From the NCBI GenBank assembly GCA_902544135.1, contig CACCBF010000001.1, forward strand, positions 124,001 to 188,000: a DNA stretch of 64,000 bases. Direction: 5' to 3'. Source of the stretch: an uncultured Pelagibacteraceae bacterium. Lineage in GTDB: Bacteria; Pseudomonadota; Alphaproteobacteria; Pelagibacterales; Pelagibacteraceae. Under the pieces are notes generated by a model. It was given only the letters and a program-made list of their open reading frames with translations. It was not told where the DNA came from and made no database searches. This document shows positions 55,991-64,000 of this stretch, piece by piece (positions within the stretch are counted from its first letter, which is position 1; the number at the start of each line of letters is the position of its first letter). The position numbers and the translations under genes were made by a program.

Positions 55991-58654
55991 TTATAATTTT
56001 TTTTTTAATTCCGCTTGTGCTGCTGCCAGTCTTGCAATAGGAATTCTATATGGAGAACATGAGACATAATTTAGACCTATTCTTGAGCAAAAATTAATGC
56101 TTTTTGGGTCACCACCATGTTCTCCACAAATACCTAATTTAATTTGTTTGTTTTGTTTTCTTCCTTTGGTAACAGCTATTTCAACTAAATCTTCTACACC
56201 TTCATCTATTGAAATAAATGGATCTATTGAAAAAATCTTATTTTCGATATAATCGTTTAGAAATTTTCCACTATCATCTCTACTAATACCAAAAGTGGTT
56301 TGAGTTAAATCATTTGTCCCAAAGCTAAAAAATTCAGCATGTTTTGCAATATCCTTTGCTTTAATTGCTGCTCTAGGTAGCTCAATCATTGTTCCAACTA
56401 AAAATTCTATTTTTACTTTATTTTCTTTTTGTACTTTTCTCGCGGTGTTGATTACAAGATCTTTCATTATTTTGATTTCCGCTTCAGTCGACACTAATGG
56501 AATCATTATTTCAGGGAATGCAAATTTTTTTTTATTTCCTATAAGCTCTGACAAAGCTTTAAAAATTGCCTCACATTGCATTTCATAAATTTCAGGAAAT
56601 GAGATACCTAGTCTACAACCTCTGTGTCCAAGCATTGGATTTTGCTCATGAAGTTCATCAATTCTAGATTTTACTTCTTTAACACTTAAACCAACCACTT
56701 CTGCAACCTCTGAAATTTCTTTTTCAGATTTTGGGAGAAACTCATGTAATGGGGGATCAAGTAAACGTACTGTTACTGGTAATCCATGCATAATCTTGAA
56801 TATTTCAATAAAATCTTTTTTTTGATGTGGTAAAAGCTTCAAGAGTGCTTTTGATCTATCATCTTTAGTTTTAGAAAGTATCATCTCTCGCACAGAAATA
56901 ATTCTTTCCTCATCAAAAAACATATGTTCCGTTCTACATAAACCAATTCCTTCCGCCCCAAAATCTCTTGCAACTTTTGTGTCTAAAGGGGTTTCTGCAT
57001 TTGTTCGAACTTTAAGTTTTCTAACATTGTCAGCCCAACTCATTAATTTTGAGAAGTCCCCTGAAATTTCAGGTTTAACTGTTGGTACACTTCCTAAAAT
57101 AATTCTTCCAGAAGACCCGTCAATTGTGATGATATCACCTTCTTTAATCTCCATTGAAGAAGTTTTGAAAATTTTTTTCTCATAATCAATATCAATTTCG
57201 CTTGAGCCTGAAACGCATGGTCTACCCATTCCTCTTGCAACAACAGCTGCATGACTAGTCATTCCTCCCCTAGAAGTCAGTATCCCTTTAGCGGCGTGCA
57301 TACCCTGAATATCTTCTGGCGAAGTTTCTACTCTAACCAATATTACATTTTGCATCATATTATTAAGTCTCTCAGCTTCTTCAGATGTAAACACTACTTT
57401 TCCACTAGCAGCTCCTGGAGAGGCAGGCAAACCATTTGCAATTATTTCTATAGAACTTTTTTCATTCAAGGTAGGATGTAATAATGTGTCCAAAGAATTT
57501 GGGTCAACTCTTAAAATAGCTTGTTTTTTTGAAATCAATTTTTCTTTAACCATATCTACAGCAATCTTAACTGCTGATTTTGCAGTCCTTTTACCTGACC
57601 TAGTTTGTAGGATCCATAATTTCTCATTCTCAACTGTAAATTCTACATCTTGCATATCTTTGTAATGCGCCTCTAACTTTTTTAAAATTTTATGAAGCTC
57701 TAAATAAACTTTTGGCATAGACTCTTCCATAGAAGGTGCTTCAACTTTTGCCTCTCGTTTGGCTTTTTTCGTAATATATTGTGGTGTCCTTGTCCCTGCT
57801 ACCACATCCTCTCCTTGAGCATTAATTAAATACTCTCCATAAATATTATTTGATCCGTCTGACGGATTTCTTGTAAAAACAACTCCGGTAGCACAATCAT
57901 TTCCCATATTTCCAAAAACCATAGATTGTACATTAACTGCTGTTCCCCATTCAGATGGTATTTGATTTAACTTTCTATAAATTTTAGCTCTATTACTTTC
58001 CCAAGATAAAAATACTGCACTTATTGCTCCAAATAATTGTTGATATACATCTTGAGGAAATTCTTTTTTTGTTTTTTCTTTAACAATACTTTTAAAATCT
58101 TTTATCAAACCATCCCAATCATCTTCATCAAGATCTGTGTCTAGTAAAACTCCTTTGGTTAATTTATAATTTTCTATAAGTTCCTCAAAATGATAATTTT
58201 CTACTCCAAGAACAACATTTCCATACATTTGAATAAATCTTCTGTAACTATCTTTGGCAAATCTTCCGTTAGATGTTTCGTTAGCTAGTGCTTTAACTGT
58301 TTTGTCATTCAAGCCAAGGTTAAGAATTGTATCCATCATACCAGGCATAGACACTCTAGCACCAGATCTCACTGATAATAAAAGAGGATTTTTTAAATCT
58401 CCAAATTTTTTTCTCACATCTTTCTCAATTATCTTCAACTCTTTTTTAATTTGATTTATCAATGAAGAATTCAATCTCTTTTTATTTTGGTAAAAAAAAT
58501 TGCAGACTTTTGTTGAAATTGTAAATCCAGGTGGAACTGGAAGACCCATTCTTCCCATTTCTGATAAATTGGCACCTTTACCGCCTAAAAAATTTTTGGG
58601 ATTTTTAACTTTTTTAGAGTCTTTAGATTTAAAATTTAAAATCAACTTATTCAT
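55991..58654 (-). CDS. ppdK: pyruvate, phosphate dikinase
   Basis: 887 residues, full length. N-terminal ATP-grasp domain (LGGKGANLSEMGRMGLPVPPGFTIST), central phospho-histidine domain with GGMTSHAAVVARGMGRPC, and C-terminal PEP/pyruvate barrel ending in the catalytic Cys motif LGICGEHGGDP. It interconverts pyruvate, ATP and Pi with PEP, AMP and PPi, for gluconeogenesis or PPi-driven glycolysis. It overlaps glyS by 8 nt. Confidence 0.97.
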   Translation of the reverse strand: MNKLILNFKSKDSKKVKNPKNFLGGKGANLSEMGRMGLPVPPGFTISTKVCNFFYQNKKRLNSSLINQIKKELKIIEKDVRKKFGDLKNPLLLSVRSGARVSMPGMMDTILNLGLNDKTVKALANETSNGRFAKDSYRRFIQMYGNVVLGVENYHFEELIENYKLTKGVLLDTDLDEDDWDGLIKDFKSIVKEKTKKEFPQDVYQQLFGAISAVFLSWESNRAKIYRKLNQIPSEWGTAVNVQSMVFGNMGNDCATGVVFTRNPSDGSNNIYGEYLINAQGEDVVAGTRTPQYITKKAKREAKVEAPSMEESMPKVYLELHKILKKLEAHYKDMQDVEFTVENEKLWILQTRSGKRTAKSAVKIAVDMVKEKLISKKQAILRVDPNSLDTLLHPTLNEKSSIEIIANGLPASPGAASGKVVFTSEEAERLNNMMQNVILVRVETSPEDIQGMHAAKGILTSRGGMTSHAAVVARGMGRPCVSGSSEIDIDYEKKIFKTSSMEIKEGDIITIDGSSGRIILGSVPTVKPEISGDFSKLMSWADNVRKLKVRTNAETPLDTKVARDFGAEGIGLCRTEHMFFDEERIISVREMILSKTKDDRSKALLKLLPHQKKDFIEIFKIMHGLPVTVRLLDPPLHEFLPKSEKEISEVAEVVGLSVKEVKSRIDELHEQNPMLGHRGCRLGISFPEIYEMQCEAIFKALSELIGNKKKFAFPEIMIPLVSTEAEIKIMKDLVINTARKVQKENKVKIEFLVGTMIELPRAAIKAKDIAKHAEFFSFGTNDLTQTTFGISRDDSGKFLNDYIENKIFSIDPFISIDEGVEDLVEIAVTKGRKQNKQIKLGICGEHGGDPKSINFCSRIGLNYVSCSPYRIPIARLAAAQAELKKKL

Positions 58655-60719
58655 TATTTACTTTTAATAATTGAAAATTCATAAAATTTTGAAAGGTTTT
58701 ACATAACATATTTATAAGTTCCAAACGATTTTTTCTTAAATCTTCATTATCTTCGTTTACTTTTACATTATCAAAAAATTCAAAAACTTCTTTTTTTGCC
58801 CCAGCTAAGACTGATAAAGACTCTTCATAATTTTCATTATTATTTATATCTGAATAATACTTTTTTATATCAGTAATCTTTTTAAACAAATTTTTTTCAT
58901 AATCACTTTTAAAAATACCAGGATCAGTTGAATTAGTTATTTCGATTTCATTATTTTCCATTTCACTTTGAAGTATATTGGAAGCCCTTTTAAAACTTGA
59001 TGTTATATCTATACCAATTTGATTATTGATTATTTTATTTACACATCTTGCTTTTTCGAAAGATGAAAACAATTTATTAGTTGAAAAATTTGAAATCGAT
59101 GCCTCAATGATATCAAATCGAATATCTTTTTCTTTTAGATAATATCTAAATCTGTCTTTTAAAAAATTACTTAAATCTTTTTTTAATTCTTCATTACCGA
59201 GAGTAAAATTTTGCTCTTGATATAAGCCAATAGAATAATTCAATAAATCATTTAATTTTAAGTCTTTTTTATTTTCAATTATTATTCTTATAATGCCAAG
59301 CGCCACTCTTCTAAGTGCGAACGGATCTTTTGAGCTTGTAGGTTTTTCATTAATCCCGAAAAAACCAACAAGATTATCTATTTTGTCTGTCACTGATAAA
59401 GCAATACTGAAAGGTTTTTTTGGCACAGCAGAATCTAAGCCAATTGGTAAATATTGTTCAGTTATTGACAAAGAAATATCTTTATCAAAACCTTGTTGTG
59501 CAGAAAAATACCCTCCCATAATTCCCTGTAATTCTGGAAATTCACCAACTAAATCAGAAGTCAAATCAGTTTTACAAATAGATGCTGATAACTCTACTTT
59601 TTCTTTACTGATTAATAATTCATCAGATATCATTCCACCTAATTTTCTCATTCGATGGACTTTATCAAAATAGGTTCCAAGTCCCTTGAAAAAATTAATA
59701 CTTTTTAATTCAGACACTTTTTTAACTAAATTTTGGGTTTTATCTTTATTCCAAAAAAATTCTGCATCACTCAATCTGGCATCAACAACTCTTTGATTTC
59801 CAAGTTTGATTAATCCTTTTTGGTCTTTTTTGTTTGCAACAAGTAAAAATTGATTTGTAATTTGATTATTCTTATCGAGTGTAGGAAAGTATTTTTGATG
59901 TGACTGCATAGTTAAAATAAGTATTTCCTTAGGGATCGATAAAAATTTTTTATCAAAATCACATAATAAAACATGTGGGCATTCAACTAAATTTACAACC
60001 TCATTAAATAATTTAGAATTTTCTAAAACAAGTAATTTTTTTTTACTTAATATCTTTGTAAATTCTTTTTGAATAATTTGTTTTCTTTTAGTTTGATCAA
60101 CAATCGTTCCATGCATCTTAAAAAAATTTTCATAAGATTTAAAATTTTTAAATACTCTTGTTTTTTCTTCAGAGTCCTTATCAATAAAGGTCCTGTTAGA
60201 TGAAGTTAGATGGTAAAATTTAAAATCTATTATTTTTTCATCCAACACTGATAAAATAGACTTTAATGGTCTTGCCCAATTAAGGTTAAATTCACCCCAT
60301 TTCATTGATTTTTTCCATTGGTAGCTACCTAAAAGTTTTGGTATTAAATCTTTTAACAAATCTGAAGTGTTCAATGTTTTTGAGGGTGTTTTAAAAAAGT
60401 AGAATTCTCCTTTTTCTGTATCACGTTTAATAAGTAGTTTTTTGCTAATTTTATTTGATCTCAAAAAACCCTCAATTGCTTCTGCTGGAGCACTAGTTTT
60501 AGGTCCTTTTATTTCCTCAGACCCAACTTTAATTTTTTTTTGCAAACCCTCAAATACAACAATTACTCTGTTTGGAGTTGATAATGAAAAACTTTTTTTT
60601 GATTTTATAGATTTATTGATAAAATATTCTCTAAATTCCCCTAAAAGTTTTTCACGAAAATTTTGTTGTAAATTAGCTGGAATTTCTTCACTAAATAATT
60701 CTAAGAAAAATTCTGCCAT
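58647..60719 (-). CDS. glyS: glycyl-tRNA synthetase beta subunit
   Basis: 690 residues. N-terminal FFLELFSEEIPANLQ, central HQKYFPTLDK and ELQGIMGGYFSAQQG are signatures of the GlyRS beta chain; the C-terminal DALR-type domain follows. It forms an alpha2-beta2 enzyme with GlyQ, encoded 1 nt upstream. Long antisense open frames over this gene are shadows. Confidence 0.97.
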   Translation of the reverse strand: MAEFFLELFSEEIPANLQQNFREKLLGEFREYFINKSIKSKKSFSLSTPNRVIVVFEGLQKKIKVGSEEIKGPKTSAPAEAIEGFLRSNKISKKLLIKRDTEKGEFYFFKTPSKTLNTSDLLKDLIPKLLGSYQWKKSMKWGEFNLNWARPLKSILSVLDEKIIDFKFYHLTSSNRTFIDKDSEEKTRVFKNFKSYENFFKMHGTIVDQTKRKQIIQKEFTKILSKKKLLVLENSKLFNEVVNLVECPHVLLCDFDKKFLSIPKEILILTMQSHQKYFPTLDKNNQITNQFLLVANKKDQKGLIKLGNQRVVDARLSDAEFFWNKDKTQNLVKKVSELKSINFFKGLGTYFDKVHRMRKLGGMISDELLISKEKVELSASICKTDLTSDLVGEFPELQGIMGGYFSAQQGFDKDISLSITEQYLPIGLDSAVPKKPFSIALSVTDKIDNLVGFFGINEKPTSSKDPFALRRVALGIIRIIIENKKDLKLNDLLNYSIGLYQEQNFTLGNEELKKDLSNFLKDRFRYYLKEKDIRFDIIEASISNFSTNKLFSSFEKARCVNKIINNQIGIDITSSFKRASNILQSEMENNEIEITNSTDPGIFKSDYEKNLFKKITDIKKYYSDINNNENYEESLSVLAGAKKEVFEFFDNVKVNEDNEDLRKNRLELINMLCKTFQNFMNFQLLKVNNE

Positions 60720-60720
60720 T

Positions 60721-61602
60721 TTATATTTGTGTATCTATCCAAATTGAAGCAACAGATTTTGTAATTTCTCTTATTCGTCCAATATATTCTGCTCTCTGTA
60801 CAACACTGATAGCTCCTCTTGCATCAAGTATATTAAATACGTGACTTGCTTTTAAGCATTGATCATAAGCTGGAAGCGATATTTTTTTATTTATCAACGA
60901 TTTAGCCTCACCTTCGAACATATCAAATATTTTAAACAGATTTGAGGTATTAGCATGTTCAAAGTTATAAGCCGAAAATTCTTTCTCCGCTTGATGAAAA
61001 ACTTCTCTATATTCAACATTTTCGTTATTCCAAATTAAATCATAAACATTATTTTTTTGTTGTGTGAACATACAAATTCTTTCTAAACCATAAGTAATTT
61101 CTACTGAAACAGGTTTACATTCAAAGCCAGCCATTTGTTGAAAATATGTAAATTGAGTTATTTCCATTCCATCACACCAAACTTCCCAACCAAGACCTGC
61201 TGCGCCTAAAGTTGGACTTTCCCAATCATCCTCAACAAATCTAATATCATGATTTTTATGATCAATACCAATTGTAGACAAACTATTTAAATAAAGTTTT
61301 TTTATATTTGTTGGAGAAGGTTTAATTATTACTTGAAATTGATAATAGTGCTGAAGTCTATTAGGATTATCTCCATATCTTCCATCAGTTGGTCTTCTGG
61401 AAGGTTGCACATAAGCCGCTTTCCATGGTTTTGGTCCTAGTGACCTCAGAGTTGTAGCTGGATGAAAAGTTCCTGCTCCAACTTCAATATCATATGGTTG
61501 TAAAATTATACAACCATGCTTACTCCAATATTTTTGGAGATTTAAAATTGTATCCTGAAAAGTTTGAAATTTCGGTTTTTTTTTATTTTTTTTAGAGGCC
61601 AT
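60721..61602 (-). CDS. glyQ: glycyl-tRNA synthetase alpha subunit
   Basis: 293 residues. Class II core with [24 protein letters not shown] at the start, [26 protein letters not shown] (motif 2 area) and [18 protein letters not shown]. Works with GlyS. It overlaps the S49 peptidase gene by 11 nt. Confidence 0.97.
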   Translation of the reverse strand: MASKKNKKKPKFQTFQDTILNLQKYWSKHGCIILQPYDIEVGAGTFHPATTLRSLGPKPWKAAYVQPSRRPTDGRYGDNPNRLQHYYQFQVIIKPSPTNIKKLYLNSLSTIGIDHKNHDIRFVEDDWESPTLGAAGLGWEVWCDGMEITQFTYFQQMAGFECKPVSVEITYGLERICMFTQQKNNVYDLIWNNENVEYREVFHQAEKEFSAYNFEHANTSNLFKIFDMFEGEAKSLINKKISLPAYDQCLKASHVFNILDARGAISVVQRAEYIGRIREITKSVASIWIDTQI

Positions 61603-62398
61603 ATTTTTGCCAAATAGACTTTTCTTCTAATATATTTGCGACCTGATCGATGTGATCGTTAGATGATGATAATTTCTTACTCAACCAACTTTTAGATTTT
61701 TCGAATTTTTTGATTATTACATCTTCTCCAAATTTTTCTCTCAAAACTTGATTGGCATCACCTATTTCATCAATTAAACCAAGTTCTTTAGCTTTAGTCC
61801 CAGACCAAAACTCTCCAGAAAATAACTCAACTTCTGATTTCTTTAACTTTGCACTTCTACTTTTTTCAACAACGTTAATGAAGTCTTTATGCAAATCTAA
61901 TTGTATATTTTTTAATCTTTCTATATCTTCTTTTTTTTCATCCAGAAACGGATCGAGAGTGCTTTTATTTTTACCAGCAGTGTGAACTCTTCTTTCAACT
62001 CCAATTTTTTTAATTAATTCTGTAAAACCAAATGACGAATAAATTACGCCTATAGATCCAATAATTGAACTAGAATTTGCATAAATTTCATCACCAGCAC
62101 ATGCAATCAAATAGCCTCCAGATGCAGCAATATCCTCAGCAAAAACCATTACCTTTTTTTTATTTTTTTTTGCTTGTTGTCTTATAAAATTAAAAATTAA
62201 GTGTGATTGAACAGGTGATCCACCAGGAGAATTAATTGTTATAGCAACACATGGTGCTTTTTTTACAGAAAAAGCCTTTAGAATTATCTCTTCTTGACCT
62301 GAAAAATCTATACCTTGTTTAAATTTACCTACATTTCCAATAACACCAGTTAATTTAATATGAGGAATAATTTTCTTCTTTTTAAAAATCGAGAGCAT
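61592..62398 (-). CDS. sppA: S49-family signal peptide peptidase (SppA/SohB-like)
   Basis: 268 residues. The Ser/Lys dyad of the family fits S93 ([13 protein letters not shown]) and K145 ([13 protein letters not shown]), with the same 52-residue spacing as Bacillus Spp[11 protein letters not shown] and SIIGSIGVI are also kept. It has no strong N-terminal membrane segment, only a basic FKKKKI start, so it may be cytoplasmic-face or peripheral. It degrades signal peptides or membrane-protein fragments. First gene of the sppA-glyQ-glyS-ppdK run. Confidence 0.88.
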   Translation of the reverse strand: MLSIFKKKKIIPHIKLTGVIGNVGKFKQGIDFSGQEEIILKAFSVKKAPCVAITINSPGGSPVQSHLIFNFIRQQAKKNKKKVMVFAEDIAASGGYLIACAGDEIYANSSSIIGSIGVIYSSFGFTELIKKIGVERRVHTAGKNKSTLDPFLDEKKEDIERLKNIQLDLHKDFINVVEKSRSAKLKKSEVELFSGEFWSGTKAKELGLIDEIGDANQVLREKFGEDVIIKKFEKSKSWLSKKLSSSNDHIDQVANILEEKSIWQKYGL

Positions 62399-62466
62399 AA
62401 TAAATCTTTATAGAATTTTTGTATTAATATAAAGACACCTTATAATTGAAGATTTAGGTGCGTCAA

Positions 62467-62480
62467 TTGATAAGTATCAA
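62467..62480. promoter_or_regulatory. palindrome TTGATA-AG-TATCAA upstream of the prenyl synthase gene
   Basis: A 6-bp inverted repeat with a 2-nt spacer about 32 nt before the ATG, in the divergent gap with sppA. Possible operator; could be chance in AT-rich DNA. Confidence 0.25.
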
Positions 62481-62511
62481 ATAAAACTTATTACACTAAT
62501 TTGCTCTCATT

Positions 62512-63525
62512 ATGGGAAGCGTAATACAACTTAAAAAACAAATTAACAACTCTTACTTTCAACTTAAAAACTCAGTTGATAATAAGTTATTACAAGTTGA
62601 AGAAAAAATTAAATCAAAATTAGATAGTAATGTTGAGTTGGTTCAAAAAATGACAGATTATCATTTAGATTCTGGTGGCAAAAGATTAAGAGCCTTATTA
62701 ACTTTAGGCTCATCAAAATTATGTGGTTATACAAAGGGTACTAGAGACATTAATTTAGCAGCTTGTGTGGAACTAATTCATGCTGCAACATTGATGCATG
62801 ACGATGTTATAGATAATGGTTCAATTAGAAGAGGTAAAAAAACACCAAATATGATCTGGGGTAACCACTCTTCTGTTCTAGCTGGCGATTACCTTCTAAG
62901 TAGGTGTTTTGAAATGATGGTAGAAGATGGAAACATTGAAGTTTTAAAACTATTATCATCAACATCATCAATAATTGCTCAAGGTGAAATTTTGCAACTC
63001 CAACATAAAGGCGAAGTTGATATGCTTGAAGAAACTTATTTGAAAATAATTTCTTCAAAGACGGCTGAGTTATTTGCTGCTGCAACTAAGGTAGGGGCAA
63101 TTTTATCAGAAATGAAAACTAAAGAGAAAGAAGCTTTAGAGTTTTATGGTAGAAATTTGGGTTTAACTTTTCAAATTGCTGATGATACTTTAGATTATAA
63201 TTCAGAATTAAAATCATTTGGAAAAAATATTGGTCAAGACTTCTATGAAGGGAAAATTACACTACCAATAATTCTTTTGTTTCAAAAAGCTAATAATGAT
63301 GAAAAAGAAATCCTCAAAGAATCTTTTGCAAAAGAAGAGAGAGATCAAAATGATTTAAATTATACTTTATCTTTAATAAAAAAATACGATGTCATAAATT
63401 GTTGTTATCAAAAAGCTAAACATTACATTAATTTATCGTCAAATTCATTATCAGTGTTTAAAGACTCCGAGGAAAAAGATATTCTTGAAAATTTAACATC
63501 TTTTAGTTTATCAAGAAACTTTTAG
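62512..63525 (+). CDS. ispB: long-chain polyprenyl diphosphate synthase (octaprenyl type)
   Basis: 337 residues. First Asp-rich motif D97-D98-V-I-D101 (LMHDDVIDNGSIRRGKKTP) and second motif QIADDTLDYN; GGKRLRALLTL near residue 56. The small residues at the chain-length positions before the first motif and overall similarity fit a long-chain synthase for the ubiquinone side chain rather than farnesyl diphosphate synthase. Single plus-strand gene; 4-nt convergent overlap with pdxH. Confidence 0.88.
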   Translation: MGSVIQLKKQINNSYFQLKNSVDNKLLQVEEKIKSKLDSNVELVQKMTDYHLDSGGKRLRALLTLGSSKLCGYTKGTRDINLAACVELIHAATLMHDDVIDNGSIRRGKKTPNMIWGNHSSVLAGDYLLSRCFEMMVEDGNIEVLKLLSSTSSIIAQGEILQLQHKGEVDMLEETYLKIISSKTAELFAAATKVGAILSEMKTKEKEALEFYGRNLGLTFQIADDTLDYNSELKSFGKNIGQDFYEGKITLPIILLFQKANNDEKEILKESFAKEERDQNDLNYTLSLIKKYDVINCCYQKAKHYINLSSNSLSVFKDSEEKDILENLTSFSLSRNF

Positions 63526-64000
63526 GGGCTTAAAAGACTTTTTGTCCAATCATTATTGGCTGTCAATTTATACTTTAGTCTTTCGTGTATTCTATTATCT
63601 CCATCTAACCAAAATTCTATGCTTGTAGGTTTTAAATTCCAGCCAGACCAATGATTTGGTCTTGGAACATTATTTTGATCTTGATACTTATTTTTAAACT
63701 TTTCTAATGATTTTATTAATTCTTCTCTATTGATTAATTCACTACTTTGTTTTGATGCCCAAGCCCCAATTCTACTTTCGTAAGCTCTAGAATTAAAATA
63801 GTTATCAGCTACCTCATCTTCTACTTGGCTCAAAGTACCAACAATTCTTATTTGCCTTAGCAAACTTTTCCAATGGAAACACATCGTTGCGTTAGGGTTT
63901 TCTTTTATTTCGTTCCCTTTTTGACTATTAAGGTTAGTATAAAAAATAAATCCATTTTTATCGTAACCTTTAAGTAACACCATCCTTACTGATGGAACAC
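63522..64000 (-). CDS. pdxH: pyridoxamine 5'-phosphate oxidase (N-terminus outside window)
   Basis: About 159 C-terminal residues are visible. Reading continues in frame to the window edge as V-P-S-V-R-M-V-L-L-K-G, the conserved FMN-site stretch, so the Met at 63983 is internal and not the start. FYTNLNSQKGNEI, RIGAWASKQS, RPNHWSGWNLKPTSIEFW and the final W-x-K-S-L-L-S-P complete the signature. It oxidises pyridoxamine or pyridoxine phosphate to pyridoxal phosphate. Confidence 0.94.
   Translation of the reverse strand, partial: VPSVRMVLLKGYDKNGFIFYTNLNSQKGNEIKENPNATMCFHWKSLLRQIRIVGTLSQVEDEVADNYFNSRAYESRIGAWASKQSSELINREELIKSLEKFKNKYQDQNNVPRPNHWSGWNLKPTSIEFWLDGDNRIHERLKYKLTANNDWTKSLLSP

Noticed and set aside
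59293-59673. 126-codon open frame on the plus strand
   Set aside because: It lies entirely antisense to glyS, whose motifs are clear; no ribosome site or recognisable domain.
63522-63983. complete 153-residue protein starting at the Met at 63983
   Set aside because: The frame continues upstream as the conserved PdxH stretch to the window edge, so the gene is cut, not short.

Overview
The window looks like a chromosome segment of a SAR11-type alphaproteobacterium (Candidatus Pelagibacter or a close relative). The evidence is a very AT-rich sequence, almost no intergenic space, many 1-20 nt overlaps between neighbouring genes, a circularly permuted (two-piece) ssrA gene of the alphaproteobacterial kind, ThyX for thymidylate synthesis, and a genome economy dominated by osmolyte and amino-acid ABC transporters. 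I cannot assign a strain from sequence alone. No tRNA, rRNA, CRISPR array, transposase or integrase gene was seen.

Layout. 1-3864: a BamB-like lipoprotein (cut by the window edge), a YfgM-like membrane protein and aconitase. 3868-9851: a LysE-type exporter, a CsaA-like tRNA-binding protein, ArgE, an aldehyde dehydrogenase, an agmatinase-family ureohydrolase, a secreted HExxH protein and a membrane-anchored cyclophilin. 9840-18533 (minus strand): a FadN-order beta-oxidation enzyme, a Pot-type ABC transporter (permeases, binding protein, ATPase), and an ectoine-hydrolase-like M24 protein with an EutA-like racemase-fold protein. 18670-31340: two complete LIV-type (branched-chain amino acid type) ABC systems. 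System 2 (livJ2HMGF) runs into azlCD, a CsiD/GlaH-type glutarate hydroxylase, a ProC-like reductase and the transport genes of system 1 in one nearly gapless minus-strand run of about 11 kb. The system 1 binding protein lies convergently on the plus strand. 31430-37076: a second LysE exporter, a DUF2805 protein, glutaredoxin, MsrB, and a small catabolic-looking run (HDAC-like amidohydrolase, 2-hydroxyacid dehydrogenase, DMT permease, DadA-like oxidase). 37127-42888: the rod-shape cluster rodA-mrdA-mreD-mreC-mreB. 42888-47907: leucine/isoleucine/valine biosynthesis (leuA, ilvC, ilvH, ilvI). 47962-54255: miaA, a DegP-type protease, DUF2065, hflC, hflK, an Mrp ATPase and thyX. 54266-55977: ssrA and a repeat-rich accessory patch. 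55991-64000: ppdK, glyS, glyQ, an S49 peptidase, a long-chain prenyl diphosphate synthase and pdxH (cut by the edge).

How the genes work together. Most of the window serves import and breakdown of small nitrogen compounds (Pot, Liv1, Liv2, agmatinase-type enzyme, aldehyde dehydrogenase, EutA/EutD-like pair, glutarate hydroxylase) alongside branched-chain amino acid synthesis and export (Ilv/Leu, AzlCD, LysE). Both potD and livJ2 are separated from their downstream permease genes by an intrinsic-terminator-like hairpin, an arrangement that should yield more binding protein than permease.

The most unusual part is the stretch just downstream of ssrA. The last 25 nt of the ssrA coding piece recur exactly about 400 nt downstream and partly (14 nt core) about 580 nt downstream, bracketing a small secreted-peptide ORF and three tandem 11-bp repeats. 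A methyltransferase gene starts 8 nt after the last copy. This looks like the scar of one or more elements integrated at the ssrA 3' end, perhaps including a decayed fragment of the ssrA coding piece.
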